Below, one piece after another: positions 1-5,790 of a stretch of DNA of 6,566 nucleotides. The position numbers and the translations under genes are program-made. The DNA is from Flavobacteriaceae bacterium (lineage in GTDB: Bacteria; Bacteroidota; Bacteroidia; Flavobacteriales; Weeksellaceae). How positions within the stretch are numbered: position 1 is the stretch's first letter; every line of letters starts with the position of its first letter. The DNA is taken from NCBI GenBank assembly GCA_031289875.1, contig JAITOO010000115.1:1-6566 (forward strand), written 5' to 3'. The notes beneath the pieces were generated by a model that was given only the letters and a program-made list of their open reading frames with translations, was not told the origin of the DNA and ran no database searches.

Positions 1-608
1 TGTGCAAGATGACACATTTCAATTTCGGAGGATATTTAGACAGTAACTGGGTGTTAGCCATAGGGTTAATAGTAGAAGCCATAGTGTTCATTGTCTATGC
101 TTTTTGGAGTCCGCCGGAAGGTGAATACGAATGGGGAAGAGTTTATCCTGAATTGGAAGACGGAACTCCCACAGAAAGAAAAACCAAAGCCCCTGCACAA
201 CAGAAATTAGTGCAAGAAGCAGAAGTTTCCTTGTCTGCAAAATTAGACGAAATGTTCTCCAAAGCTAAGTTAGACAGCAGTTTACTGGAAAGACTCAGAA
301 GCGGCATCGAAAATTTCGGAAACTCAGTGGAAGGAATCAACAAAACCGCAGAAGCCACTGTCGCAACCGAAAAATACAAAGATCAACTGGCTCTCGCATC
401 GTCCCACATGGAAAGTCTGAACGCACTATACCAAGTGCAGTTAGAACACGGAAAAAGATACAGCGAAGCCAATCAGAAATTTATTGAAGATTTGAATAAC
501 GCAGGAAAAAATTCCGTTTCCTTCCAACAACAATTAAGTGAATTAACAATTAACTTAAATAACCTGAACAAAGTATATGGCGGTATGTTGAATGCTATGA
601 AAGCCTAA
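1..608 (+). CDS. gldL: GldL, T9SS / gliding motor inner-membrane protein (5' end cut by window edge)
   Basis: GldL is the cytoplasmic-membrane stator-like subunit of the T9SS motor. With GldM it converts the proton gradient into the force behind protein secretion and, where present, gliding. The reading frame is open to the left edge (codons from base 3 read C-K-M-T-H-F), so the ATG at 9 is internal and the real start, with the first membrane helix, lies outside the window. What remains is the end of the inter-helix segment with the K-x-T-H motif, the second membrane helix (WVLAIGLIVEAIVFIVYAF, bases 48-104), the family signature EYEWGRVYPEL just after it, and a long cytoplasmic tail rich in Glu, Lys and Gln that is probably coiled coil. 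The Glu in the helix (codon 75-77) matches the conserved TM2 glutamate that GldL needs for function. gldM follows after 29 nt, which supports an operon. Identification is firm; the numbering of the full protein cannot be given. Confidence 0.95.
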   Translation, partial: CKMTHFNFGGYLDSNWVLAIGLIVEAIVFIVYAFWSPPEGEYEWGRVYPELEDGTPTERKTKAPAQQKLVQEAEVSLSAKLDEMFSKAKLDSSLLERLRSGIENFGNSVEGINKTAEATVATEKYKDQLALASSHMESLNALYQVQLEHGKRYSEANQKFIEDLNNAGKNSVSFQQQLSELTINLNNLNKVYGGMLNAMKA

Positions 609-637
609 TTTTATAATTAACATAAAAACAAGCAGTT

Positions 638-2164
638 ATGGCAGGAGGAAAACAGACACCGCGTCAAAAGATGATAAACCTGATGTATTTAGTGTTTATC
701 GCAATGATGGCTATGAATATCGACAGAGAAGTTTTGCGTTCGTTTGAAGGAGTCAATCAGTCATTATTGACTGCCTCTGACTTGACTTTCCTCAACAACG
801 AAATTTTTCTGCAAAATATCAAAGACAAAAAAGACAAAGGAGAAGTAGGCTATGTCGCTATCTATCCGCAGGCAGAACAAGTAAAAGAAGAAGCTGACAA
901 AACTTATTCCATGATTCAGGCTTTGAAAGGAAAAATCACAAGCAAAGTGGAGTACAACGAAAGAAATAATCACGTTGATGATATCAATTACAATTCTTTG
1001 CAAAACATTGATGCTTCCAACAAAATCCTGTTCGTCTCCGACAACAAAATTACGCCTGAGTTCCAACAAGTGATTGACCAAGTGAACAAGTTTAAACAGT
1101 TCATGCTCAAAGGCGACCCAAAATCCGCAGAAAGAATCACCCGACTGTTCAATTTCTCCGACAAAAACGGAAAATCTTGGGCAGTTGATAAATTCTACGG
1201 ACAACCGATGATTGCAACTTTAAGCAACCTTTCCACCTTGCAGTCCAATGTGAGGACAGAAGAAGGCAACAGACTCCGCGATTTGCTCTCAAACAAATTA
1301 CAGGAACAAATTGAATTGCGTGCTTTCCAGCCGATTGTAGCCTCTCCAAAATACGTTACCGCAGGCGAACAGTTTGATGTAACCGTAGCTTTCGGAGCTT
1401 ACGACAATACGCTGAGAGGTTCTATTAACCTCAACGGAAGAAGCGTTCCGCTGACCAACGGTAAAAGCGTTATTCACATGACGGCTTCGGGAGGTGGCGT
1501 GCAATCTTTGAATGGTTCTATCAGCTATGAGTCCAACGGAAAAACCGTTACTCAGCCGTTTAAAGAAACCTATGAAGTTGTTTCCAACATAACCAGAGAC
1601 GCTTCCGCAGTGGCAGTTGTAGTGGCAGACAAAATGAACGTCGTATATCGCGGTGTGGACAATCCGCTGAGCGCCGTTGTAGCCGGTATTGATGCAAGCG
1701 CTGTAAATTTATCAACTTCCATCGGCTCGTTAAGCCGATCGGGCAAAGGGTGGGTTTACAGACCGGGATCAGGTTCTGAGGTTACTTTTACCGCTTCCGG
1801 AAAAACTTCTACAGGAAAAGTCATCTCTACGCCTGTGAAATTCAGAATTAAAAACGTACCGAAAGCTCAGGGACAAATTCGGGGCGAAAACAATGTTTCC
1901 ATGCCGGCATCCTCTTTGGCTAACCAAGTGATTACAGCAACCATACCGGACTTTGAATTTCCTGTAACCTTTACTGTAACAGGCTTCAAAGTGAAAGTTC
2001 CGGGCTTGGCAACTGCCGTAGTCAGTGGAAGTTCGCTGAGCGCAGCCTCAGGCGTATTGTCCAAAGCAAGATCGGGCGACCAAGTATTGGTATTTGACAT
2101 CTCTGCAACAACAACAGGATCTAATCAGTCTAATATCTCGCCGGTAGTAATTAATGTAAGATAA
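638..2164 (+). CDS. gldM: GldM, T9SS motor protein spanning the periplasm
   Basis: GldM (PorM in Porphyromonas) is anchored in the cytoplasmic membrane by one helix that sits inside the GldL pentamer, and it reaches across the periplasm as a dimer to the GldK/GldN ring. The 508-residue length is normal for a complete family member. The N-terminus MAGGKQTPRQKMINLMYLVF is diagnostic, with the membrane helix at about residues 13-28. Residues about 30-225 are mostly helical (first periplasmic domain). From about residue 228 the chain turns into beta-rich, Gly/Ser/Thr/Val-rich repeats, the expected D2-D4 Ig-like domains. The last, from about 410, carries the GldM C-terminal pattern (IPDFEFPVTFTVTGFKVKVPG region). 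After the helix the sequence reads MNIDREVLRSF rather than the MNVSKEV of F. johnsoniae, a lineage variant. There is no Shine-Dalgarno sequence before the ATG, as usual in this phylum. gldN follows after 24 nt. Confidence 0.97.
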   Translation: MAGGKQTPRQKMINLMYLVFIAMMAMNIDREVLRSFEGVNQSLLTASDLTFLNNEIFLQNIKDKKDKGEVGYVAIYPQAEQVKEEADKTYSMIQALKGKITSKVEYNERNNHVDDINYNSLQNIDASNKILFVSDNKITPEFQQVIDQVNKFKQFMLKGDPKSAERITRLFNFSDKNGKSWAVDKFYGQPMIATLSNLSTLQSNVRTEEGNRLRDLLSNKLQEQIELRAFQPIVASPKYVTAGEQFDVTVAFGAYDNTLRGSINLNGRSVPLTNGKSVIHMTASGGGVQSLNGSISYESNGKTVTQPFKETYEVVSNITRDASAVAVVVADKMNVVYRGVDNPLSAVVAGIDASAVNLSTSIGSLSRSGKGWVYRPGSGSEVTFTASGKTSTGKVISTPVKFRIKNVPKAQGQIRGENNVSMPASSLANQVITATIPDFEFPVTFTVTGFKVKVPGLATAVVSGSSLSAASGVLSKARSGDQVLVFDISATTTGSNQSNISPVVINVR

Positions 2165-2188
2165 TAAAAATTTGTTATACTCAATAAA

Positions 2189-3124
2189 ATGAAATATCTA
2201 ATAATTTGTTTAACAGCTTTGATAAGTTCGGCGAGTTTTGCGCAATTCAGCATTTTGAATGCAGAATCTCCCGAAGAGTTGAGGTTAAAAAGGGAAGAAG
2301 CAAAACAGGGACAACAGAATGACAGTCTCCTCACACCCTTTACCAATCAAGTTTTGCCTTACGGATTTATTGAAGACAAAGACATTCTTTGGTCAATGGT
2401 AGTTTGGGAAATTATAGACTTGAACGAAAAATTAAATCAACCCTACTATCACACTTATACCGATTCCGGCAACAATAATAACAAATCTTTATACGATGTT
2501 TTATTTGACGGTATAAATTCAGGCGAGATTGCAGAAGTATATGAAGATGAGGAATTTACGTCGAAAGTCTCCAAAGAAAATATAACGAGTAAGATTCAGG
2601 CAGTAAGGACTTCTGACTGGTTTTTGGATAAAATCAATTCAGGAGAAAAGATTACCAAAGAAGACTCTTTGCAGGGAATAGACCATATTAAAACGGATAC
2701 CAAAACGATTAAATTAGTCAAAATCAAAGGAATGTGGTACATAGACAAGCGTTTGGGACAAATGAAATATCGTTTGCTCGGAATTGCTCCAATGGGACCT
2801 GACCCTCAGATGCTTGGTCTTATCGTAGATGGCTATACGCAGCAGGATGAACTGATTGACCTGTTTTGGGTTTACTATCCCGATGCAAGAAAAACTTTGT
2901 CCTACTATTACCTGTTCAATCCGAGAAACAGTGCTTCCCCCGTCACTTTTGACGATGCGCTTAATGCCCGTCGCTTCAATTCTATGATTTACAAATCCGA
3001 AGGCGGCTTGGGAGACGGAAACATCAACGGATACATTCCTGCCGATGCTGAAGGACAATTGGAAGAAAGCCAGCGAATTAAAAGGTTAATCCTTTCAAAG
3101 GAAAATAATATGTGGAATTATTAG
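2189..3124 (+). CDS. gldN: GldN, T9SS periplasmic ring component
   Basis: GldN (PorN) is a periplasmic protein that binds the lipoprotein GldK to form the large ring under the outer membrane and contacts the tip of GldM, so it couples the motor to the translocon. The protein has 311 residues. A signal peptide is evident: K2, a hydrophobic stretch at 4-12, and a likely signal peptidase I site after A18 (SASFA|Q). The mature part contains the family signature ILWSMVVWEIIDLNEKLNQP, followed by the Tyr-rich PYYHT, and later a W-Y-I-D-K-R-L-G motif and an Arg/Asn-rich C-terminal segment. The start is fixed by the signal peptide. It is the last gene of the gld operon, because a strong hairpin terminator follows its TAG stop. 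F. johnsoniae carries a gldN paralogue, gldO; no paralogue lies directly downstream here. Confidence 0.95.
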   Translation: MKYLIICLTALISSASFAQFSILNAESPEELRLKREEAKQGQQNDSLLTPFTNQVLPYGFIEDKDILWSMVVWEIIDLNEKLNQPYYHTYTDSGNNNNKSLYDVLFDGINSGEIAEVYEDEEFTSKVSKENITSKIQAVRTSDWFLDKINSGEKITKEDSLQGIDHIKTDTKTIKLVKIKGMWYIDKRLGQMKYRLLGIAPMGPDPQMLGLIVDGYTQQDELIDLFWVYYPDARKTLSYYYLFNPRNSASPVTFDDALNARRFNSMIYKSEGGLGDGNINGYIPADAEGQLEESQRIKRLILSKENNMWNY

Positions 3125-3147
3125 AATAATTCATTTTTGATACAACC

Positions 3148-3183
3148 AAAATCCTGAATCTGTAAAAGATTTGGGATTTTTTT
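3148..3183 (+). terminator. Intrinsic terminator of the gldLMN operon
   Basis: A 13-bp stem pairs 3148-3160 (AAAATCCTGAATC) with 3168-3180 (GATTTGGGATTTT). It contains two G-T wobbles and no mismatch, has a 7-nt loop, and is followed by TTT, giving a run of seven T at 3177-3183. It lies 23 nt after the gldN stop and closes the secretion operon. The T-run also supplies the first T of the next promoter element, so terminator and promoter abut with no spacer. Confidence 0.85.
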
Positions 3184-3190
3184 ATCTTTG
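3183..3190 (+). promoter_or_regulatory. Bacteroidota -7 promoter element (TATCTTTG) for the oxidoreductase
   Basis: TATCTTTG matches the TAnnTTTG element recognised by the Bacteroidota primary sigma factor. No convincing TTG -33 element is found 17-23 nt upstream; that space is filled by the terminator stem. If the element works at the usual distance, transcription would begin at about 3194-3197. The exact octamer match and its position right after a terminator make it credible; strength is unknown. Confidence 0.6.
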
Positions 3191-3197
3191 CATGAAT

Positions 3198-4238
3198 ATG
3201 CTTGATTATTTAATTATAGGACAAGGACTTGCAGGCTCATGTCTGGCAAAAAAAATATTAGAAGAAAATAAATCTTTCAAACAGATAGACTTGGTAACCC
3301 ATTCGGCATCTTACGTCGCTTCGGGAATGTTTAATCCTGTGGTTTTGAAAAGGTTCACTCCCGTTTGGAATGCACAAAAAGAAATAGACAAACTGCTGAA
3401 AATTTTTTCCGAATTTGAAAAACTATTGAACGTAAAACTTGTCTATCCCTCTGATTTATACCGCATTTTCGCCAATGAAGACGAAGTAAAAACTTGGACG
3501 AAAAAATCCCAAAGAAACCAAAATCTGATTCCGTTTTTAGACCCGAAAATTCATGAATCTGTCAATCCCTACATCAAAGCCGACTTCGGCATGGGGCGAG
3601 TGATGCAAAGCGGAAAAATCTTTGTCCGCGAAATGCTTCGCGAGTTTAGAAAATATCTTCTCACTCAAAACCTTCTGATTGACGACATTTTCGATATAAA
3701 TCAACTGAATATTCAGCCGAATTTTATTTCTTACAAAGGAATTGAAGCAAAAAAAATTGTCTTTTGCGACGGCTTCGCCTTGAAAGAAAACCCGCTGTTC
3801 AGCCACCTCCCGATGGAAGGAGTGAAAGGCGAAACAATGGTAATCCTTGCCGACGGCTTGGCTCTAACGAGCATTGTGAAATCCAAGGTATTCATTATGC
3901 CCATGGAAAATGATTATTACTACGTAGGCGCAACTTACAATTACACAGAGGTAAACGATAACATTTCGGAAGAAGGACAAACCGAACTTGTTGAAAATCT
4001 GAATCATTTTTTAAAAATTGACTATAAAATCATCAAAAAATTTGCAGGAATCCGCCCAACAGTTATTGACCGCCGTCCTTTGCTGGGAGTGCACCCCGAT
4101 AAAAAAAACGTATTTTTATTCAACGGTTTGGGCAGCCGCGGCGTGATGTTAGCCCCTACGATGGCAGAAGAATTGTACGATTTTATGGAAAATTCCATAG
4201 ATTTACAGCCCGAAATTGACATCAAAAGATTTGATTGA
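3198..4238 (+). CDS. DAO-family FAD-dependent oxidoreductase
   Basis: This is a flavoprotein of the D-amino-acid oxidase / glycine oxidase (DAO) fold, expected to be cytosolic and to oxidise an amine or amino acid with bound FAD; the substrate is not visible. The N-terminus DYLIIGQGLAGSCLA is the dinucleotide-binding Rossmann motif (G-x-G-x-x-G). VASGMFNPVVLKRFTPVW is a signature of a conserved Flavobacteriia subgroup, and the C-terminal FAGIRPTVIDRRPLLG plus GLGSRGVMLAP is the usual second flavin-contact region of DAO proteins. Length is about 346 residues, normal for the family. An ATG at 3192 gives two extra residues (MN). I prefer 3198 because the promoter element at 3183-3190 would start transcription at or after 3194, which also implies little or no leader. 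A longer reading from TTG 3171 lies inside the terminator stem and is not credible. ansA follows after 22 nt and is probably cotranscribed. A link to the T9SS genes upstream is not indicated, since a terminator separates them. Confidence 0.85.
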   Translation: MLDYLIIGQGLAGSCLAKKILEENKSFKQIDLVTHSASYVASGMFNPVVLKRFTPVWNAQKEIDKLLKIFSEFEKLLNVKLVYPSDLYRIFANEDEVKTWTKKSQRNQNLIPFLDPKIHESVNPYIKADFGMGRVMQSGKIFVREMLREFRKYLLTQNLLIDDIFDINQLNIQPNFISYKGIEAKKIVFCDGFALKENPLFSHLPMEGVKGETMVILADGLALTSIVKSKVFIMPMENDYYYVGATYNYTEVNDNISEEGQTELVENLNHFLKIDYKIIKKFAGIRPTVIDRRPLLGVHPDKKNVFLFNGLGSRGVMLAPTMAEELYDFMENSIDLQPEIDIKRFD

Positions 4239-4260
4239 AAATTTTTAAACGATAGAAAAA

Positions 4261-5283
4261 ATGAAGCGAAAAATATTGATGATTTACACGGGCGGAACTA
4301 TCGGAATGATGAAGAAATACGGCTCTGACACACTGATTCCGTTTGATTTTAATAATATTTTTGACCAAATTCCCGAAATCAATTTGATAGATGTTGAAAT
4401 TGAGTTTTTCAAATTTAAAAAGCCCATAGATTCCTCCGACATAGACACTTCCGATTGGGTAGAACTTGGAACAGTCATCGCAGAAAACTATTCGGATTAC
4501 GACGGATTTGTTGTTCTGCACGGCACGGATACGATGTCCTACACTGCTTCCATGCTAAGTTTCATGCTGCAAGGCTTGCAAAAACCTGTGATTTTCACAG
4601 GTTCGCAGTTGCCTATTGGCGAACTGCGAACCGATGCCAAAGAAAATTTAATAACATCCCTTTATTATGCGAGTTTGTATCAGAACCATCGGGCGGTTAT
4701 TACCGAAGTCTGTTTGTACTTTGAGTTTAAGCTGTTTAGAGCTAACCGAACAACTAAATTTTCTGCGGAACATTTTGACGCTTTTATTTCGCCGAATTAT
4801 CCGATTTTGGGTGAAGCGGGGGTGAATTTGGGCGTTTTTCCTGAATATTTGCACAAAAATCAGCAGGAATTTAATTTAGAACCCATGCTTGACAACCGCG
4901 TGGATATTTTTACTTTTTTTCCCGGAAAAAGAAAAGATTTGTTGGATTCTGCCGTTTCTAATCCCGATTTGAAAGGTCTCATTCTCAGAACTTTCGGCTC
5001 CGGTAATATCCCGTCTGACGATGAAACACTGTGGATTATGCGCAAAGCGAAAGATTTGGGAAAGGAATTGGTTGTGATTACCCAGTGCATGCGAGGAAAA
5101 GTGAATTTCGGAAAATATCAAAACAGCTTGATTTTCAGAGAAGTTGGAGTTATCAATGGACAGGATATGACCGTTGAAGCGGCGCTTGCCAAATTGATGT
5201 GGCTTTTGGGAAAAGGCTTGCTCCATGCAGAATTGAAACAAGAATTTGAAAAAAATATGAGCGGCGAGCTGACTTCCAAATAA
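4261..5283 (+). CDS. ansA: Type I (cytoplasmic) L-asparaginase
   Basis: It hydrolyses L-asparagine to L-aspartate and ammonia. The 340-residue length, and the absence of a signal peptide before the catalytic motif, fit the cytoplasmic type I enzymes rather than periplasmic type II. Both active-site signatures are present. The first is IYTGGTIGM near the N-terminus, with nucleophile Thr13. The second is VLHGTDTMSYTASML, with Thr89-Asp90 of the second catalytic triad. Lys166 in RANRTTK is the likely triad lysine, by comparison with E. coli AnsA. GSQLPIGELRTDAKENL (114-130) follows the family pattern. The N-terminal domain ends near residue 195 and the smaller C-terminal domain (GLILRTFGSGNIP, then VVITQCMRGKVNFGKY) completes the enzyme. 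All key residues seem intact. The start ATG leaves only a short lead before the first strand, as expected. It lies 22 nt after the oxidoreductase, so the pair could serve amino-acid catabolism from one transcript. Confidence 0.95.
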   Translation: MKRKILMIYTGGTIGMMKKYGSDTLIPFDFNNIFDQIPEINLIDVEIEFFKFKKPIDSSDIDTSDWVELGTVIAENYSDYDGFVVLHGTDTMSYTASMLSFMLQGLQKPVIFTGSQLPIGELRTDAKENLITSLYYASLYQNHRAVITEVCLYFEFKLFRANRTTKFSAEHFDAFISPNYPILGEAGVNLGVFPEYLHKNQQEFNLEPMLDNRVDIFTFFPGKRKDLLDSAVSNPDLKGLILRTFGSGNIPSDDETLWIMRKAKDLGKELVVITQCMRGKVNFGKYQNSLIFREVGVINGQDMTVEAALAKLMWLLGKGLLHAELKQEFEKNMSGELTSK

Positions 5284-5310
5284 AAATTTTCATAAACCAA
5301 AAAATTGTTC

Positions 5311-5318
5311 TATTTTTG
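5311..5318 (+). promoter_or_regulatory. Bacteroidota -7 promoter element (TATTTTTG) for tRNA-Ser
   Basis: TATTTTTG fits TAnnTTTG and lies 13 nt before the mature 5' end of the tRNA, so transcription from it would leave a precursor leader of only about 6-10 nt, typical of a tRNA gene. No clear -33 element is seen in the preceding A-rich stretch. A weak 6-bp hairpin (5298-5303 with 5313-5318) overlaps it, so some readthrough from ansA is also possible. Confidence 0.6.
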
Positions 5319-5331
5319 CCGAGCAAAACTA

Positions 5332-5418
5332 AGAGAGGTGCTCGAGTGGTTGAAGAGGCTACCCTGGAAAGGTAGTATACGGGTGACTGTATCGTGGGTT
5401 CGAATCCCATCCTCTCTG
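5332..5418 (+). tRNA. tRNA-Ser, anticodon GGA
   Basis: The cloverleaf folds completely. The acceptor stem is AGAGAGG (5332-5338) with CCTCTCT (5411-5417). The D stem is CTC/GAG, the anticodon stem CTACC/GGTAG (5359-5363, 5371-5375), and the loop CTGGAAA puts anticodon GGA at 5366-5368. A long variable arm with an ATAC/GTAT stem (5377-5380, 5389-5392) marks a class II tRNA. The T arm is GTGGG-TTCGAAT-CCCAT. The discriminator base is G5418, as expected for serine. CCA is not encoded (GCTA follows), so it is added after transcription. It reads UCC and UCU codons. Confidence 0.97.
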
Positions 5419-5476
5419 CTAAGTTTCGCATAAAGCGTTGTAAATCAATAAATTACATCGTTATTTGAGAGGGCAA

Positions 5477-5493
5477 GTACAAAAATGTACAAA
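5477..5493. repeat. Tandem GTACAAA repeat (10-nt period) within GAGAG/CTCTC arms
   Basis: GTACAAA occurs at 5477-5483 and 5487-5493, so both copies face the same side of the helix. The GTAC cores can also pair with each other around AAAAAT, and the pair is framed by GAGAG (5467-5471) and CTCTC (5504-5508). A 9-base inverted copy, TTTTTGTAC, lies at 5744-5752. Regularly spaced short repeats just downstream of a tRNA-Ser resemble recombinase or regulator binding sites, but there is no integrase gene in the window and the match could be chance in AT-rich DNA. Confidence 0.35.
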
Positions 5494-5631
5494 CGGAGAA
5501 ACGCTCTCGCAGAAAGGGCGGAGGTAGAAAAAAAACAACATTAATAAGCATCTGCTTAGGGTTTTAAAGGATTTAATCTCCATATTTTATAGTAGGTTGT
5601 TCCGTTTTCACGCTATCGCTGAACGAAAAAA

Positions 5632-5685
5632 ATGAGTACTTATTTTTATTATCACTACTACAATGATAATCAATGGTTTAATTAA
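5632..5685 (+). CDS. Possible 17-aa aromatic-rich leader peptide
   Basis: The ORF ATG(5632)...TAA(5685) encodes MSTYFYYHYYNDNQWFN: five Tyr, two Phe, one Trp and one His in 17 residues, with Y-F-Y-Y-H-Y-Y nearly continuous. A-rich sequence (GAACGAAAAAA) precedes the ATG, which suits Bacteroidota initiation. A perfect 7-bp inverted repeat (5648-5670) lies inside the ORF, and an intrinsic terminator starts 15 nt after its stop. This is the arrangement of an amino-acid attenuator leader sensing charged tRNA-Tyr/Phe/Trp. Against it: TAT and TTT codons come easily in AT-rich DNA, there is no recognisable promoter just upstream, and the gene beyond the terminator is not an aromatic biosynthesis gene. 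No antiterminator pairing was found by eye. Function is inferred from layout only. Confidence 0.35.
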   Translation: MSTYFYYHYYNDNQWFN

Positions 5686-5700
5686 TATTTTCATTTCTAA

Positions 5701-5738
5701 ACTTTTGCATTTTTAATTAAGGCAAAGGTGATTTTTTT
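5701..5738 (+). terminator. Intrinsic terminator upstream of the DUF4230 gene
   Basis: ACTTTTGC (5701-5708) pairs with GCAAAGGT (5722-5729): eight pairs including one G-T wobble, with a 13-nt AT-rich loop. It is followed by GA and seven T (5732-5738). It is a plus-strand terminator only, because the other strand has no T-run. It would end whatever is transcribed from the tRNA-Ser side or from the aromatic-rich ORF, just before the next promoter. Confidence 0.7.
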
Positions 5739-5741
5739 CAT

Positions 5742-5749
5742 TATTTTTG
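5742..5749 (+). promoter_or_regulatory. Bacteroidota -7 promoter element (TATTTTTG) for the DUF4230 gene
   Basis: TATTTTTG matches TAnnTTTG and stands 41 nt before the ATG at 5791, which would give a 5' UTR of about 35-40 nt. It begins three bases after the T-run of the upstream terminator. No good -33 TTG is seen at the usual distance. The A-rich CAAAAAAAAC shortly before the ATG is typical of translation starts in this phylum. Confidence 0.6.
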
Positions 5750-5790
5750 TACGATTTATATAATAATTTCAATCAAAAAAAACAAATTTC

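Larger units (their letters stand above)
5419..5790. other. 372-nt stretch without a conventional gene, with repeats, palindromes and a leader-like module
   Basis: No protein gene of normal size is found here on either strand. Seen directly: an imperfect hairpin right after the tRNA (5436-5443 with 5453-5460, one mismatch, no T-run); two copies of GTACAAA exactly 10 nt apart (5477-5483, 5487-5493) enclosed by GAGAG/CTCTC arms (5467-5471, 5504-5508); a perfect TAAGCA-TC-TGCTTA palindrome (5545-5558); a perfect ATTATCA/TGATAAT inverted repeat (5648-5654, 5664-5670); a 17-codon aromatic-rich ORF (5632-5685); an intrinsic terminator (5701-5738); and a -7 element (5742-5749). The first half has a different texture (GC-richer patches such as AAAGGGCGGAGG) from the AT-rich second half, which may mean different origins. 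Insertion-site scar, small RNA and attenuator relic are the candidate explanations; none is proven. Confidence 0.6.

Noticed and set aside
9..11. ATG at 9 as the start of gldL
   Set aside because: The frame is open to the left edge, the preceding codons extend the K-x-T-H motif, and a start here would lack the first membrane helix required in GldL.
764..1204. Minus-strand 146-residue ORF opposite gldM
   Set aside because: It is the longest antisense frame but overlaps a certain gene entirely, is Phe/Val-rich as expected from the complement of Lys/Glu/Asp codons, and has no initiation context.
3171..3197. Extended N-terminus of the oxidoreductase from TTG 3171
   Set aside because: This start lies in the right arm of the gldN terminator and upstream of the -7 element; the Rossmann motif needs no such extension.
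4455..4724. Plus-strand ORF of 89 residues inside ansA
   Set aside because: It lies wholly inside the well-supported asparaginase frame, shows no domain, and has a Cys/His/Arg-rich out-of-frame composition.
5153..5431. Minus-strand ORF of 92 residues containing MGFEPTIQSP
   Set aside because: It is the antisense translation of the tRNA-Ser gene and the end of ansA. The MGFEPT peptide is a familiar false protein produced by tRNA-Ser complements.
5436..5460. Hairpin after tRNA-Ser considered as the tRNA terminator
   Set aside because: It has only five continuous pairs plus a mismatch, and the T content after it is interrupted (TTATTTGAG); too weak to call.
5485..5544. 19-codon ORF (MYKRRNALAERAEVEKKQH)
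   Set aside because: Short, no start context, overlaps the repeat patch, and nothing suggests it is translated.
5477..5752. Inverted 9-base copies GTACAAAAA (5477-5485) and TTTTTGTAC (5744-5752) as ends of a mobile element
   Set aside because: The second copy coincides with the TATTTTTG promoter element, the matches do not extend, and no transposase or target duplication is seen; chance is likely in AT-rich DNA.
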